The notes beneath the pieces are model-generated. The model was not told the DNA's origin. It saw only the letters and a list, made by a program, of their open reading frames with translations, and did no database searches. DNA of 36,823 bases from Caldifarciminota bacterium (lineage in GTDB: Bacteria; Hydrothermota; Hydrothermia; B15-G9): the NCBI GenBank assembly GCA_027037615.1, contig JALVZN010000051.1, forward strand, positions 1-36,823, read 5' to 3'. Shown piece after piece: positions 16,705 through 24,559 of the stretch. Numbering within the stretch: the first letter of the stretch is position 1; each line of letters begins with the position of its first letter. The translations under genes and the position numbers were made by a program.

Positions 16705-17448
16705 TCACTTACTTGATTTGACGGCAAGCGCATGCATGGTCACAGGCGACCACGAACCGAGAACAATGTAATTGTCTTCGATGTCGTCATGAATCAGATA
16801 ATTGGAAGGCGGGGTATGATCGACCCGTGTCATGAAGTAATGGCGCCATCCATGATAATACGACTCCCCGTTCCATGTAACCAGAAGGGAATGTTCCCTA
16901 CCGGCCTGCCAGTTCAGCATCGTGATAAATTCGGAAGCAGAATGACTTGAGCACCAGCTCTTCACATCGTTCCAATCGGCAAGTCTGTAATCGGAGCCGA
17001 ATTCGGCCTGAACGGCAGCATTCAGGTCAGCAGTGTCAGGATAAGATTGACTCGTGATAGCAAACGGGAACACTTCTATGGTAATCTGATGCGGCGGTGA
17101 CCATTCGGACAGTGCTCCGTGAGCATCCTTTGCCTGTGCCCTGACAGAGTATGTGCCGGGCTCGGAATAAGTGTGAGATGTGCCCCTGTTCTCGTTCGGT
17201 GGCATGAAATAGTTTGTCCAGCCGCTTATGGTGCCATCCCCAAAGTCGAACCTCACAGCTACACTGTCACCATCGGGATCAGTCACATCAGCCGTAAAGA
17301 AATAGCTTCCGCCGACACAGCCCCTTGCATTTCCGTTAGGTGCGGAAGATATCGAAGGAGGATTGTTTTCGGGTGTCTCCGTTTTATTACAGGAGGCCAC
17401 CACCGTAATCATCATCACAATTCCCATAACGCTCAGAAATCTACGCAT
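16705..17448 (-). CDS. PKD-domain lipoprotein
   Basis: The 247-residue protein starts with a lipoprotein signal (MRRFLSVMGIVMMITVVASC) whose lipobox VVASC places the lipidated cysteine at residue 20. One PKD domain follows (about residues 30-125): YFFTADVTDPDGDSVAVRFD, FDFGDGTISG and the end motif EPGTYSVRAQAKD. The C-terminal 120 residues are not recognised. They include a region rich in Trp, His and Tyr (SYYHGWRHYFMTRVDHTPP). PKD domains usually mediate protein or polysaccharide contact outside the cell. The start is supported by GGAGGTG 6 nt upstream. The gene diverges from the Fur-family gene across 108 bp and may share its control region. Function beyond surface binding is unknown. Confidence 0.85.
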   Translation of the reverse strand: MRRFLSVMGIVMMITVVASCNKTETPENNPPSISSAPNGNARGCVGGSYFFTADVTDPDGDSVAVRFDFGDGTISGWTNYFMPPNENRGTSHTYSEPGTYSVRAQAKDAHGALSEWSPPHQITIEVFPFAITSQSYPDTADLNAAVQAEFGSDYRLADWNDVKSWCSSHSASEFITMLNWQAGREHSLLVTWNGESYYHGWRHYFMTRVDHTPPSNYLIHDDIEDNYIVLGSWSPVTMHALAVKSSK

Positions 17449-17520
17449 AACATCACCTCCGTCGCTGCCTTATTTTATTGCTCTGAAGTCTCAAATTTCC
17501 ATTTTTGGCCCTTGAATTCC

Positions 17521-17549
17521 TTGACTTTATCCGAGTCGTAACATAAAGT
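17521..17549 (+). promoter_or_regulatory. Promoter of the Fur-family gene, placed for a leaderless mRNA
   Basis: TTGACT (17521-17526) and TAAAGT (17544-17549) are separated by 17 nt. Only 7 nt separate the -10 from the ATG at 17557, and no Shine-Dalgarno sequence precedes that ATG, so transcription would start at or next to the start codon. Confidence 0.5.
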
Positions 17550-17556
17550 TTTCGAC

Positions 17557-17994
17557 ATGAGTCAGGATATGGTGAGGCTTAAGGAAGAACTTGAAATGCG
17601 AGGCCTTAAATTCACGAGGCAGCGTAAGATAATCGCTCAAAAGATCTTTTCGATGAAAAAACATTTCACAGCAGATGAGCTCTACAACTCCCTGAAGAAA
17701 AAATATCGTATATCACGCGCAACGATTTACAGAACCCTCGATGTGCTTTCGAGCCTCGGCCTTGTGGAGGTTCACAACTTCGGTCAGGGGAAAAGATATT
17801 ACGAATCGATCAGCGGGAAAAAGTCGCACTGCCATTTCATCTGCACAAGCTGCATGAAGATAATTGAATTCCCTTCGGATGAGATCGAGAAGATCATAAC
17901 AAACATGGCATCCCAACACAATTTCAAGATCAACAGATACAGCATAAATGTTTACGGCTTATGCGAAGAGTGTGCCCGAAAAAGGAAAAAATGA
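17557..17994 (+). CDS. Fur-family metalloregulator (Fur/PerR/Zur type)
   Basis: The 145-residue protein has the Fur layout: a winged helix with MRGLKFTRQRKIIAQ, HFTADELYNSL and the recognition helix ISRATIYRTLDVLSSLGLV, then the dimerisation and metal domain. It carries a sensory cluster SHCHFICTSC (His91, His93, Cys96, Cys99) and a second CxxC (Cys136, Cys139), so the structural zinc site is complete. The metal or peroxide specificity cannot be fixed from sequence. PerR would need Asp at the position corresponding to D104, and the local residues do not settle it. The gene diverges from the PKD lipoprotein gene, a possible target. The ATG at 17557 lacks a Shine-Dalgarno sequence and lies 7 nt from the -10 element. 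Confidence 0.92.
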   Translation: MSQDMVRLKEELEMRGLKFTRQRKIIAQKIFSMKKHFTADELYNSLKKKYRISRATIYRTLDVLSSLGLVEVHNFGQGKRYYESISGKKSHCHFICTSCMKIIEFPSDEIEKIITNMASQHNFKINRYSINVYGLCEECARKRKK

Positions 17995-18070
17995 TGCACG
18001 AATGCAGCGGGGACGGTTACACCTCATGATTTTCATGATGACAGTTAACATTCCTTTGGCAGAATGCGTC

Positions 18071-18172
18071 TTAAACAACCACCGCCTCACACCGATCCAT
18101 CCACGGACGGAGCTCTCTGAGTAGCTCCCGCTCAATAAGTTTCCTGCCCTTTATCTCATCTTTCCCCATCAT
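18071..18172 (-). pseudogene. 5' remnant of a DUF4143 ATPase gene (33 codons, then stop)
   Basis: Reading from the ATGATG at 18172, the translation begins MMGKDEIKGRKLIERELLRE and ends EAVVV followed by TAA. Its first 32 codons align with the intact ATPase gene starting at 19731 (about 93% nucleotide identity by eye). The similarity stops just before the Walker A region, so no functional domain is left. The promoter upstream of the remnant is intact, so a short peptide might still be transcribed. Confidence 0.85.
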
Positions 18173-18402
18173 AGCGCACCAATTTTACCTCTCACTCCAC
18201 AATAGTTCAACTTTTGTGGAGCCAAAGTCCAGAAAAGTTCAAAATAAGGCAGCAGATTCTGGTAGCTTCAGGGTAGCGTCAACGGGCTCAGGGAAAATTT
18301 CCTTATCCTTTTAACTTACTTCCGTGCCTCTTAAGGAGGTTGCACAATGCAAACAAATATCCTGATCGCTTTTGTGATTTCAGGGAACCGCAAAGATAGC
18401 AT
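18078..18402. repeat. Left copy of a ~325-bp direct repeat (ATPase start, divergent promoter, GH57 start)
   Basis: This block aligns with 19637-19963 at an offset of 1559-1561 bp. The control region between the two gene starts is almost identical, including the palindrome at 18195-18221 and the ATPase promoter. Similarity fades inside the GH57 signal-peptide codons on the right and ends abruptly in the ATPase codons on the left. Confidence 0.93.
18347..18402 (+). pseudogene. 5' remnant of the GH57-type glycosidase gene
   Basis: An ATG preceded by AAGGAGGT, with the same spacing as the intact gene at 19908, opens a frame reading MQTNILIAFVISGNRKD. It matches the intact signal peptide (MQANILMVFVLLSGTAK) and then diverges. 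The frame runs on to 18544, but that extension is antisense to the ATPase 3' end and is not a real gene. Confidence 0.8.
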
Positions 18403-18453
18403 CTTAGATTGGCGGATTGCGAGATCCGTCCCGTGTTTGAAATTCGATACCCC

Positions 18454-19731
18454 TCAGGACAGGAGTGGGGCAGGCAGCATCAGGACATCGGCTCCATCGA
18501 TTTTATCCCTTGCCGAAACCGATTTTGTAGCCACAATTGCATGAGGCGGTTGATATCTCCTGCAAAAGCTCCTTAAAGAAGTCGGCACAGCCGTCCTGTC
18601 CTTGAACTTAACCTCAATCGGGATGGTCAATTCGCCGCTCAGCAACAGGAAATCCACTTCCACACCGCTCTTTTTGCGCCAGAACCTCAGGCGCTGGTGC
18701 GGATTAAGCCTGCGAATGAGGCCGAGAAAAATCCCGTTCTCGGCATAGATGCCCGCTTCTTTCGGACGATGGCGTAATGGCGAGAAGTTGCCCAGCCCCC
18801 AGCTTATCAATCCAGTATCGACAATGTAAACTTTGGGCGCCTTTTTGATTTCCGTGCGGGGATTTTTCCCGAAAGGATACAACCTTTTCACAAGGAAAAG
18901 TGCCTCGAGCAAACTGACATAACTCTGAACCGTTTTCACGCTCACGCCGACATCACGAGCCAGCTCGGTCAGGTTAAGGAGATTGCCAGCGGTCCCGATC
19001 AAAGCCAAAAACACCTTCTCGAAAGTGGCGGCATCACGGCCGGAGAGGAGCAGTCTCATGTCACGAACGGCATAAATCCTGAAAATCTGGCCCAAAAGCC
19101 TCGTTTTGACATCGACCTCCTCCGCAAGCACCACTTCAGGAAACCCTCCATACACGAGATATTCCGAATAAAGCTCCATGATGCGCTCAGGAAGGCGAAA
19201 TTTCGGCAGGTCAGGCGCTGTTACATCAACCTCTGGCAGCATGTTCATGTAATTGTTCTCTCCCTTAAACCTCAGGAATTCCCTGAAGCTCAAAGGGTAA
19301 AGCTCAAACTCGACAATCCTGCCTATCATGGAATCCCTGAAATTGCTCAAAAGCGCTGTGCTGGAAGAACCTGACAAAAAAAGTTTGATCTCAGGATGGT
19401 GATCCACCGCCAGTTTGACAAAATTCGAGGGATTATTCATCAAATGGAACTCGTCTATCAAAACCACGCCGTGCCCACCTATGAAACGCTTAAGCGCCTT
19501 CGGGCCGGCATCCATGATGTCCCTGTCATCGGGGTCCTCCATGTCAAAATAGAAAACATCATCGCGGGACTCCAGGATCTTCTGTGCGATGAGCATAAGC
19601 AGTGAGGTTTTGCCGACCCGTCTCGCCCCCAGGATGACCACCGCCTCACGCTGATCCATCCACAGACGGAGCTCTCTGAGTAGCTCCCGCTCAACAAGTT
19701 TCCTGCCTCTTATCTCATCTTTCCCCATCAT
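18454..19731 (-). CDS. AAA-family ATPase with DUF4143 domain
   Basis: The 425-residue protein has an N-terminal P-loop domain with Walker A GARRVGKTSL (residues 35-44), Walker B VVLIDEFHLM (89-98) and FLSGSSSTAL as sensor 1, followed by the family motif ELYPLSFREFLRF. A winged-helix segment (ELARDVGVSVKTVQSYVSLL) and the DUF4143 region with YIVDTGLISWG come next. The C-terminus keeps a PD-(D/E)xK-like pattern, VEVDFLL followed by IPIEVKFK. These ATPases are common, occur in many copies per genome and have no agreed function; links to mobile DNA or toxin-antitoxin-like behaviour have been suggested. The promoter places a -10 9 nt before the ATGATG, so the mRNA looks leaderless. It diverges from the GH57 gene and is flanked by the duplicated control region. 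Confidence 0.93.
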   Translation of the reverse strand: MMGKDEIRGRKLVERELLRELRLWMDQREAVVILGARRVGKTSLLMLIAQKILESRDDVFYFDMEDPDDRDIMDAGPKALKRFIGGHGVVLIDEFHLMNNPSNFVKLAVDHHPEIKLFLSGSSSTALLSNFRDSMIGRIVEFELYPLSFREFLRFKGENNYMNMLPEVDVTAPDLPKFRLPERIMELYSEYLVYGGFPEVVLAEEVDVKTRLLGQIFRIYAVRDMRLLLSGRDAATFEKVFLALIGTAGNLLNLTELARDVGVSVKTVQSYVSLLEALFLVKRLYPFGKNPRTEIKKAPKVYIVDTGLISWGLGNFSPLRHRPKEAGIYAENGIFLGLIRRLNPHQRLRFWRKKSGVEVDFLLLSGELTIPIEVKFKDRTAVPTSLRSFCRRYQPPHAIVATKSVSARDKIDGADVLMLPAPLLS

Positions 19732-19740
19732 AGCGCACCA

Positions 19741-19769
19741 ATTTTACCTCTTGCTCCACAATAGTTCAA
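19741..19769 (-). promoter_or_regulatory. ATPase promoter, leaderless geometry
   Basis: On the minus strand TTGAAC (19769-19764) and TAAAAT (19746-19741) are 17 nt apart, with 9 nt from the -10 to the first ATG. The weak AGAGG in the spacer lies too far upstream to serve as a Shine-Dalgarno sequence and would fall outside the transcript. The same promoter is conserved in the left repeat copy at 18182-18210. Confidence 0.6.
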
Positions 19770-19798
19770 CTTTTGTGGAGCCAAAGTCCAGAAAAGTT
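19754..19798. promoter_or_regulatory. Operator-like palindrome with a third half-site over the ATPase promoter
   Basis: The left arm ctccacaatagtt (19754-19766), one central base, and the right arm aacttttgtggag (19768-19780) form a near-perfect 27-bp palindrome (12 of 13 pairs). A third half-site, gtccagaaaagtt, follows at 19786-19798. The palindrome covers the -35 element and part of the spacer of the ATPase promoter. It is preserved in the decayed copy at 18195-18221. As RNA it could also form a hairpin. Confidence 0.55.
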
Positions 19799-19907
19799 CA
19801 AAATAAGGCAGCAGATTCTGGTAGCTTCAGAGCAGCGTCAACGGGCTCAGGATAAAATATTTCCATATCCTTTATCATTACCCCATAACTCTAAGGAGGT
19901 TGACGGG

Positions 19908-22900
19908 ATGCAAGCCAATATTTTGATGGTTTTTGTCCTTTTGTCGGGAACGGCCAAGATTGCCTTTGTTCATCATGGGAATCAATCGCTTGCGGACAAC
20001 GGTTCCCTGGCAATGCAGCAGGGCGACCCCGGCTATGTCGGCAACAGCTACCATCGCACGCTCGACACCCATTTTTATTACGGGAAACCCATCGACATCC
20101 ACATGAGCGGCCCGCTGGCTCAATCTTACGGATGGATGCAGAACGGACACGACATCCTCGGCCGATTGCGCAATTCCGACCTCGTTTATATCGTTGGCGG
20201 CTCTTACGCCGAAAATATCCTGCCTTACGCAGACCGAGAAGTCAACGAATTTTCGATGTGGTATGTTCAGCAGGTCTATGATTCGCTTATCAAAGGCGTT
20301 GGCTATCCTGACTTGCCGAATGTGATCTGGATTCCGGAACGGGTCTGGAAATCGCAGAACCTCATGCCTTACTCGCTCATCGAAGTTTTGAACCAGAAAT
20401 ATGGCAAATTCGATGGCAACGGAAACTATCTGGCGCCGTGCATCCTGTTGGACGACAATGTCCACGAGTGGTATTCTCACACATTCCCCGACGGCACCGA
20501 GTGCCACAATTCGCACAAGGTGCACATCATGTATGACAATTCGGGCAACTATGTCTTCGTGGTGTTTATCCAGCAGCATGCGCGCAACGACTGGGTGTGG
20601 AACGAGGTCTGGAACACATGGACAGGCTCCGAGCACCTCCCTGCGCTTGCCAACGATGCTGATCAGGAGCAGGTCTGCGTCTATGGCGACGACTGGGAGA
20701 AGGCGGCCGGCGTCGCGGGCTGGGATTTCGGCAATCCGGGCGCACCGGCCAACTCTTACGACGCCAACATCGCATGGGCATCCAGTCAGAACTGGATTCA
20801 ATTCGTGCATGTGGCCGAAGTCGCCAGATGGTGGGGCGTCGATAAGCTCTTAGACAACGATCCGAACAACGATCCACCGGCCATCAACATCGACTACGCA
20901 GCTTATCCAGAGCTCCACAGCTGGACGGGCGGCAATTACGACAACTGGTATAACGATTTCAAGAACACGCAGGCATACGGATGCGGGCTCGCTCCCGACC
21001 TCAACGGCAACGGGGTCAATGGCGATTATGAGGATCTCTGGAAAGAGACCTACAATGCGCTCATGTCTGCGCCTGACAACCGCATCTCAAAACTCGGCTG
21101 GGTGACACTTTCCGGAATGCTCTACGAAACCGCATGGCACACAGGTCCCGGCGGCGAGCTGGTCTATTGGGGTCGAAATCTATGGAATCACACGCGTTAC
21201 GGCATACTGTTTGCCGAAGCTGCAAACTGGCTCGATACATGCGCAAGCGTCAACGGCGGACACATCTATGTGGCGGATTTAGATGGCGATGGCATCGACG
21301 AATATGCAATCTACAACTCGAAGATATGGGCGGCGTTCGACAGGCGCGGCGGGCGCGCACTCTTGGTGGCGACATCAGATGGCGATGTCGTTGTGGGCAA
21401 CTTGATGTCGAACTGGGGCAATGAGGGCGATTACGACGATGGTGGGCATCCCGGCCTGTTTCACGATTCGCAGGCCGAAAACTCATGGTTCAATGTGACC
21501 ATCGATTCATCGGGCGATACGGCCATCCTGACACTTTCAGAAGCCTACGATTACAACGGAAATCCATCGACCGATCTCACCAAAACGATCAAACTCGCAT
21601 CAAACGACAGCTATCTCATTGTCCAATACCAGTCCACATGGACCAACTGGACCAAGGCAGGGGTCACGCCGGACATCTGGAATGTGCTTCTGAACGGCTA
21701 TGAGCTCGGTTTCACGAGCGGCATTTCGCCCAACGGATGGGTCTATTCCGGCTGGCAGAACGACCGCACAGGGGCAAAAGCGGTTTTCTTGTGGGCTTCA
21801 GGCAACGGATTGGTGTATCACAACTTAGGCAAAATGGCGTCTGTGGCAGAGAAAATCGAGCTTGGCAACGGCACGAACTACACCGTCTATTTCTATGCGG
21901 GCCGCGGCCAGCCCGATGTCAATGCTCAGGGGCCCGGCGATCAGGAAGGGCCGTTTATCGTTCAGACATGGCAATACCCTGAAGATCAGATCATGGAGAC
22001 GGATTCCGTGCTCGTGGTGTCGAACATCTGGGACATCGGCGGCGTTCAGGGAGCATGGATTCGCTACGGTGTCAACGGGAACTGGTCCTATCCTGACATC
22101 GCAATGGTTCAGGACGACGGCGACACGCATGACTGGGACGGCGACGGTCAGCCCGACCCAAACCTCTGGGGCGGCTACATTCCGCCTCAACCTCTTGGCT
22201 CGCATGTGGAATACGCCATCCGCGCACTTGACAGCTCAAGCAACGAATCATGGGACAACAATTACGGCCAGAACTACGATTATTTTGTCGGAGTCGTCAA
22301 TTTTGACATGGACGGCCAATTAGACAGGGTAGCCACCCTTGCATCCGAGAACGGCGGCATGCACCTCTGGTATTATTTCAGCAGCGACACCTCACGCCTC
22401 TACTTCGCAACCGAGGCGGCCGGAAACGGTTCGGATTCCTACGCAAACGACCACTTCATATTTGTTGCGTTTTCGGACGATTCAACCCTCATGGATGCGC
22501 CATGGGCCAAGAGCGGCAAGGTGGGCCACTATTCGTTTTTCCTTGCGGACGAAAACGATAACGATTTCGTCGGGTGGTTTGACTCCACGGGCAACCTGTT
22601 GAACGACACGACGAAATTCAGGTGTGCAGCTGGGGCCACGGAGAACGACATCCTCGAAGGCGTCCTGTATCTGGACAACATTTTCAACGGCAAGGAGATA
22701 CCACAGGATGTCTGGGTGGCCGTCGGGACATATCAGACACAGGACGGGGGAGCACTTCAGTGGCAGGTGCCAAGACCACCATCCGGCACAATAGACTCCA
22801 TCATCTCCAAAAACGAATTTCTACATATAAATTTCACAACCGGCGTCATCGAAGAGCCCTCCGACAGAGGCCTGCCATCGATCTTTGCGATAAAAGCCTA

Positions 22901-23138
22901 TCCTGTTCCGTTCGGGAACCAGTTAAACCTGAGCTTCAAGCTGTTGAGAAACAGCGACATCCACATAAGGCTCTACAACATATCCGGCAGAATGGTCAGG
23001 AACCTGTTTGACGGCGAACTCGAAAAAGGTCAGCACGACATGAGTTTTGAATGCGACACATTGAGCAGAGGGATTTACTTCATAACCATAACGGACGGCG
23101 AGGAAACCCGCTCGGTAAAAGCCGTGAAGATAGAATGA
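19908..23138 (+). CDS. Secreted GH57-type glycosidase with C-terminal type IX sorting domain
   Basis: The start at 19908 has AAGGAGGT 7 nt upstream and gives a 1076-residue protein with a short signal peptide (NILMVFVLLSGTAKIAF). The N-terminal half shows GH57 landmarks: KIAFVHHGN at the start of the barrel, VIWIPERVW with the likely nucleophile Glu144, and VYGDDWEKAAG with the acid/base at Asp261 or Asp262. GH57 enzymes act on alpha-glucans (amylase, amylopullulanase, 4-alpha-glucanotransferase). A DLDGDGIDEYAIYN segment, beta-rich domains and a FAIKAYPVPFGNQLNL to GIYFITITDGEE C-terminal domain follow. The last is a type A sorting domain for type IX secretion. The gene is divergently paired with the DUF4143 ATPase gene, and its 5' end is duplicated at 18347. 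The exact substrate is unknown. Confidence 0.85.
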   Translation: MQANILMVFVLLSGTAKIAFVHHGNQSLADNGSLAMQQGDPGYVGNSYHRTLDTHFYYGKPIDIHMSGPLAQSYGWMQNGHDILGRLRNSDLVYIVGGSYAENILPYADREVNEFSMWYVQQVYDSLIKGVGYPDLPNVIWIPERVWKSQNLMPYSLIEVLNQKYGKFDGNGNYLAPCILLDDNVHEWYSHTFPDGTECHNSHKVHIMYDNSGNYVFVVFIQQHARNDWVWNEVWNTWTGSEHLPALANDADQEQVCVYGDDWEKAAGVAGWDFGNPGAPANSYDANIAWASSQNWIQFVHVAEVARWWGVDKLLDNDPNNDPPAINIDYAAYPELHSWTGGNYDNWYNDFKNTQAYGCGLAPDLNGNGVNGDYEDLWKETYNALMSAPDNRISKLGWVTLSGMLYETAWHTGPGGELVYWGRNLWNHTRYGILFAEAANWLDTCASVNGGHIYVADLDGDGIDEYAIYNSKIWAAFDRRGGRALLVATSDGDVVVGNLMSNWGNEGDYDDGGHPGLFHDSQAENSWFNVTIDSSGDTAILTLSEAYDYNGNPSTDLTKTIKLASNDSYLIVQYQSTWTNWTKAGVTPDIWNVLLNGYELGFTSGISPNGWVYSGWQNDRTGAKAVFLWASGNGLVYHNLGKMASVAEKIELGNGTNYTVYFYAGRGQPDVNAQGPGDQEGPFIVQTWQYPEDQIMETDSVLVVSNIWDIGGVQGAWIRYGVNGNWSYPDIAMVQDDGDTHDWDGDGQPDPNLWGGYIPPQPLGSHVEYAIRALDSSSNESWDNNYGQNYDYFVGVVNFDMDGQLDRVATLASENGGMHLWYYFSSDTSRLYFATEAAGNGSDSYANDHFIFVAFSDDSTLMDAPWAKSGKVGHYSFFLADENDNDFVGWFDSTGNLLNDTTKFRCAAGATENDILEGVLYLDNIFNGKEIPQDVWVAVGTYQTQDGGALQWQVPRPPSGTIDSIISKNEFLHINFTTGVIEEPSDRGLPSIFAIKAYPVPFGNQLNLSFKLLRNSDIHIRLYNISGRMVRNLFDGELEKGQHDMSFECDTLSRGIYFITITDGEETRSVKAVKIE

Positions 23139-23202
23139 AGTCCATGCAAATCTAACAATATCAGCATTTATGAACGGATTTTCATGTATCACGCTATGCC
23201 CA

Positions 23203-23208
23203 TAAAAT
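23203..23208 (+). promoter_or_regulatory. -10 element of the DUF1015 gene, leaderless geometry
   Basis: TAAAAT ends 7 nt before the ATG at 23216, the same placement as in front of the Fur-family and ATPase genes. The -35 region is poor. AAAAGG lies only 1 nt from the ATG, too close to act as a Shine-Dalgarno sequence. Confidence 0.4.
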
Positions 23209-23215
23209 AAAAGGC

Positions 23216-24460
23216 ATGGTTAGGGTAAAACCGTTCAGAGGATTAAGGCCACCGAAGGAGCTGGCAGCGCTTATAGCCTCGCTGCCGTATGATGTCATGA
23301 GCACGGAAGAGGCCAGAGAGATGGCCAAAGGGAATCCTTATTCCCTGCTTCACATCACCCGTGCCGAGATAGACCTCCCGCCTGGCATCGACGAGCACTC
23401 AGAAGAGGTTTACCGCAAATCGAGAGAGAATTTCCAGAAGTTCCTGAAAAACGGATGGTTAGTTCAGGACAAGGAGCCTCATTTTTACATCTACGCCCAG
23501 ACCATGAACGGACGCACTCAATACGGGATAGTCGGAGGCGCACACTACATGGATTACTACGAGGGACGCATCAAAAAGCACGAATTGACACTCCCCGACA
23601 AGGTGGAAGACCGCACAAAACACATACTCGTCAACAACGCACAGTTGGAGCCCGTTTTTCTGGCATTCCGCGATGTGCCTGAGCTCACTCAGATAATGAT
23701 GGATTGGGTGAAAAACCACGAGCCGGAATACGATTTTGTGGCGGACGACGGCATCGGCCACCATTTCTGGGTGATAACCGATCCAGAGGTCAACCGGGCT
23801 ATCGAGGAGCTGTTCGCCACGAAGGTGCCGCATACCTACATCGCAGACGGACATCACAGGACAGCTGCTGCTGCGCTTGTGGCAAAACGCAAGGCAGAAG
23901 CGAACCCGCATCACACAGGCGAAGAGGAATACAACTACATAATGGCCGTCCACTTCCCGCACAACCAGCTGAAGATCCTCGAATACAACCGTGTTATAAA
24001 GGATCTAAACGGCCACACGCCTGAGGAGTTCCTCAACCTGTTAAAACAGCACTTCGATGTTCAGGAGTGGAAAGAGCCCTATAAGCCCGACAGGGAATGC
24101 ATGTTCGGCATGTATCTCGACGGCAAATGGTATAAGCTGATGGCCAAATCTCACACATGCAGCACGGATCCGGTCGAAGGCCTCCATGTCAGCATCCTGT
24201 CGAAATATGTGCTCTATCCGCTTCTCGGCATCAAAGACCTCAGGCGGTGCAAGAGAATCGACTTCGTCGGCGGAATTAGAGGCCTCAAAGAGCTTCAACG
24301 CAGGGTGGACAGCGGAGAGATGGCGATTGCGTTTGTGCTGTATCCCACGAGGATAGAGGAGGTAATGCGGATAGCTGACGAGGGCAAGATAATGCCCCCG
24401 AAAAGCACATGGTTTGAGCCAAAACTGAGGAGCGGACTGGTTATACACAAGTTGGATTGA
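23216..24460 (+). CDS. DUF1015-family cytoplasmic protein
   Basis: The 414-residue protein matches DUF1015 over its full length: the start VKPFRGLRPPKE, SLPYDVMSTEEAREMA, NPYSLLHITRAEID, the family signature YIADGHHRTAAA in the middle, and the C-terminal RIDFVGGIRGLKELQRRVD. It has no signal peptide or membrane segment. The family is widespread in anaerobic bacteria and archaea and is often found near amino acid or serine metabolism genes, but its biochemical role is not settled to my knowledge. The invariant GHHR motif suggests a catalytic or metal site. It starts 77 nt after the GH57 gene and has its own -10 element, so it is probably a separate unit. Confidence 0.85.
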   Translation: MVRVKPFRGLRPPKELAALIASLPYDVMSTEEAREMAKGNPYSLLHITRAEIDLPPGIDEHSEEVYRKSRENFQKFLKNGWLVQDKEPHFYIYAQTMNGRTQYGIVGGAHYMDYYEGRIKKHELTLPDKVEDRTKHILVNNAQLEPVFLAFRDVPELTQIMMDWVKNHEPEYDFVADDGIGHHFWVITDPEVNRAIEELFATKVPHTYIADGHHRTAAAALVAKRKAEANPHHTGEEEYNYIMAVHFPHNQLKILEYNRVIKDLNGHTPEEFLNLLKQHFDVQEWKEPYKPDRECMFGMYLDGKWYKLMAKSHTCSTDPVEGLHVSILSKYVLYPLLGIKDLRRCKRIDFVGGIRGLKELQRRVDSGEMAIAFVLYPTRIEEVMRIADEGKIMPPKSTWFEPKLRSGLVIHKLD

Positions 24461-24559
24461 CATCAACTTAGCGGCAGACGACCGATCCGCTATCGACAGC
24501 GCCGCAACTCAGCTGAGCCTTGCAACAGGTTCAGCGTGTTCAGGTTAGCTTGAAATCCC

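Larger units (their letters stand above)
17995..18453. other. Non-coding remnant region between the Fur-family and ATPase genes
   Basis: This 459-bp stretch holds no intact gene. Its first 75 bp show only a short tcatga-ttt-tcatga element (about 18032-18046). From 18071 to 18402 it is a decayed copy of the ATPase/GH57 divergent control region with the first codons of both genes. The last 50 bp lead into the 3' end of the intact ATPase gene and show nothing recognisable. Confidence 0.8.
19637..19963. repeat. Right copy of the ~325-bp direct repeat (functional copy)
   Basis: This is the intact counterpart of 18078-18402. It spans the first codons of the ATPase gene (minus), the divergent control region 19732-19907 and the first codons of the GH57 gene (plus). 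Together with the left copy it brackets the ATPase gene body. Confidence 0.93.

Noticed and set aside
18347-18544. Plus-strand 65-codon frame as a complete small gene
   Set aside because: Only its first 18 codons match a gene (the GH57 signal peptide). The rest is antisense to the ATPase 3' end.
18078-19963. Composite transposon or IS element bounded by direct repeats
   Set aside because: No transposase and no terminal inverted repeats are visible. The repeats are promoter and gene-start sequences, so duplication of a gene-control unit explains them better.
19878-20810. Minus-strand 310-codon frame
   Set aside because: It is antisense to the GH57 catalytic domain, whose motifs and Shine-Dalgarno sequence are clear.
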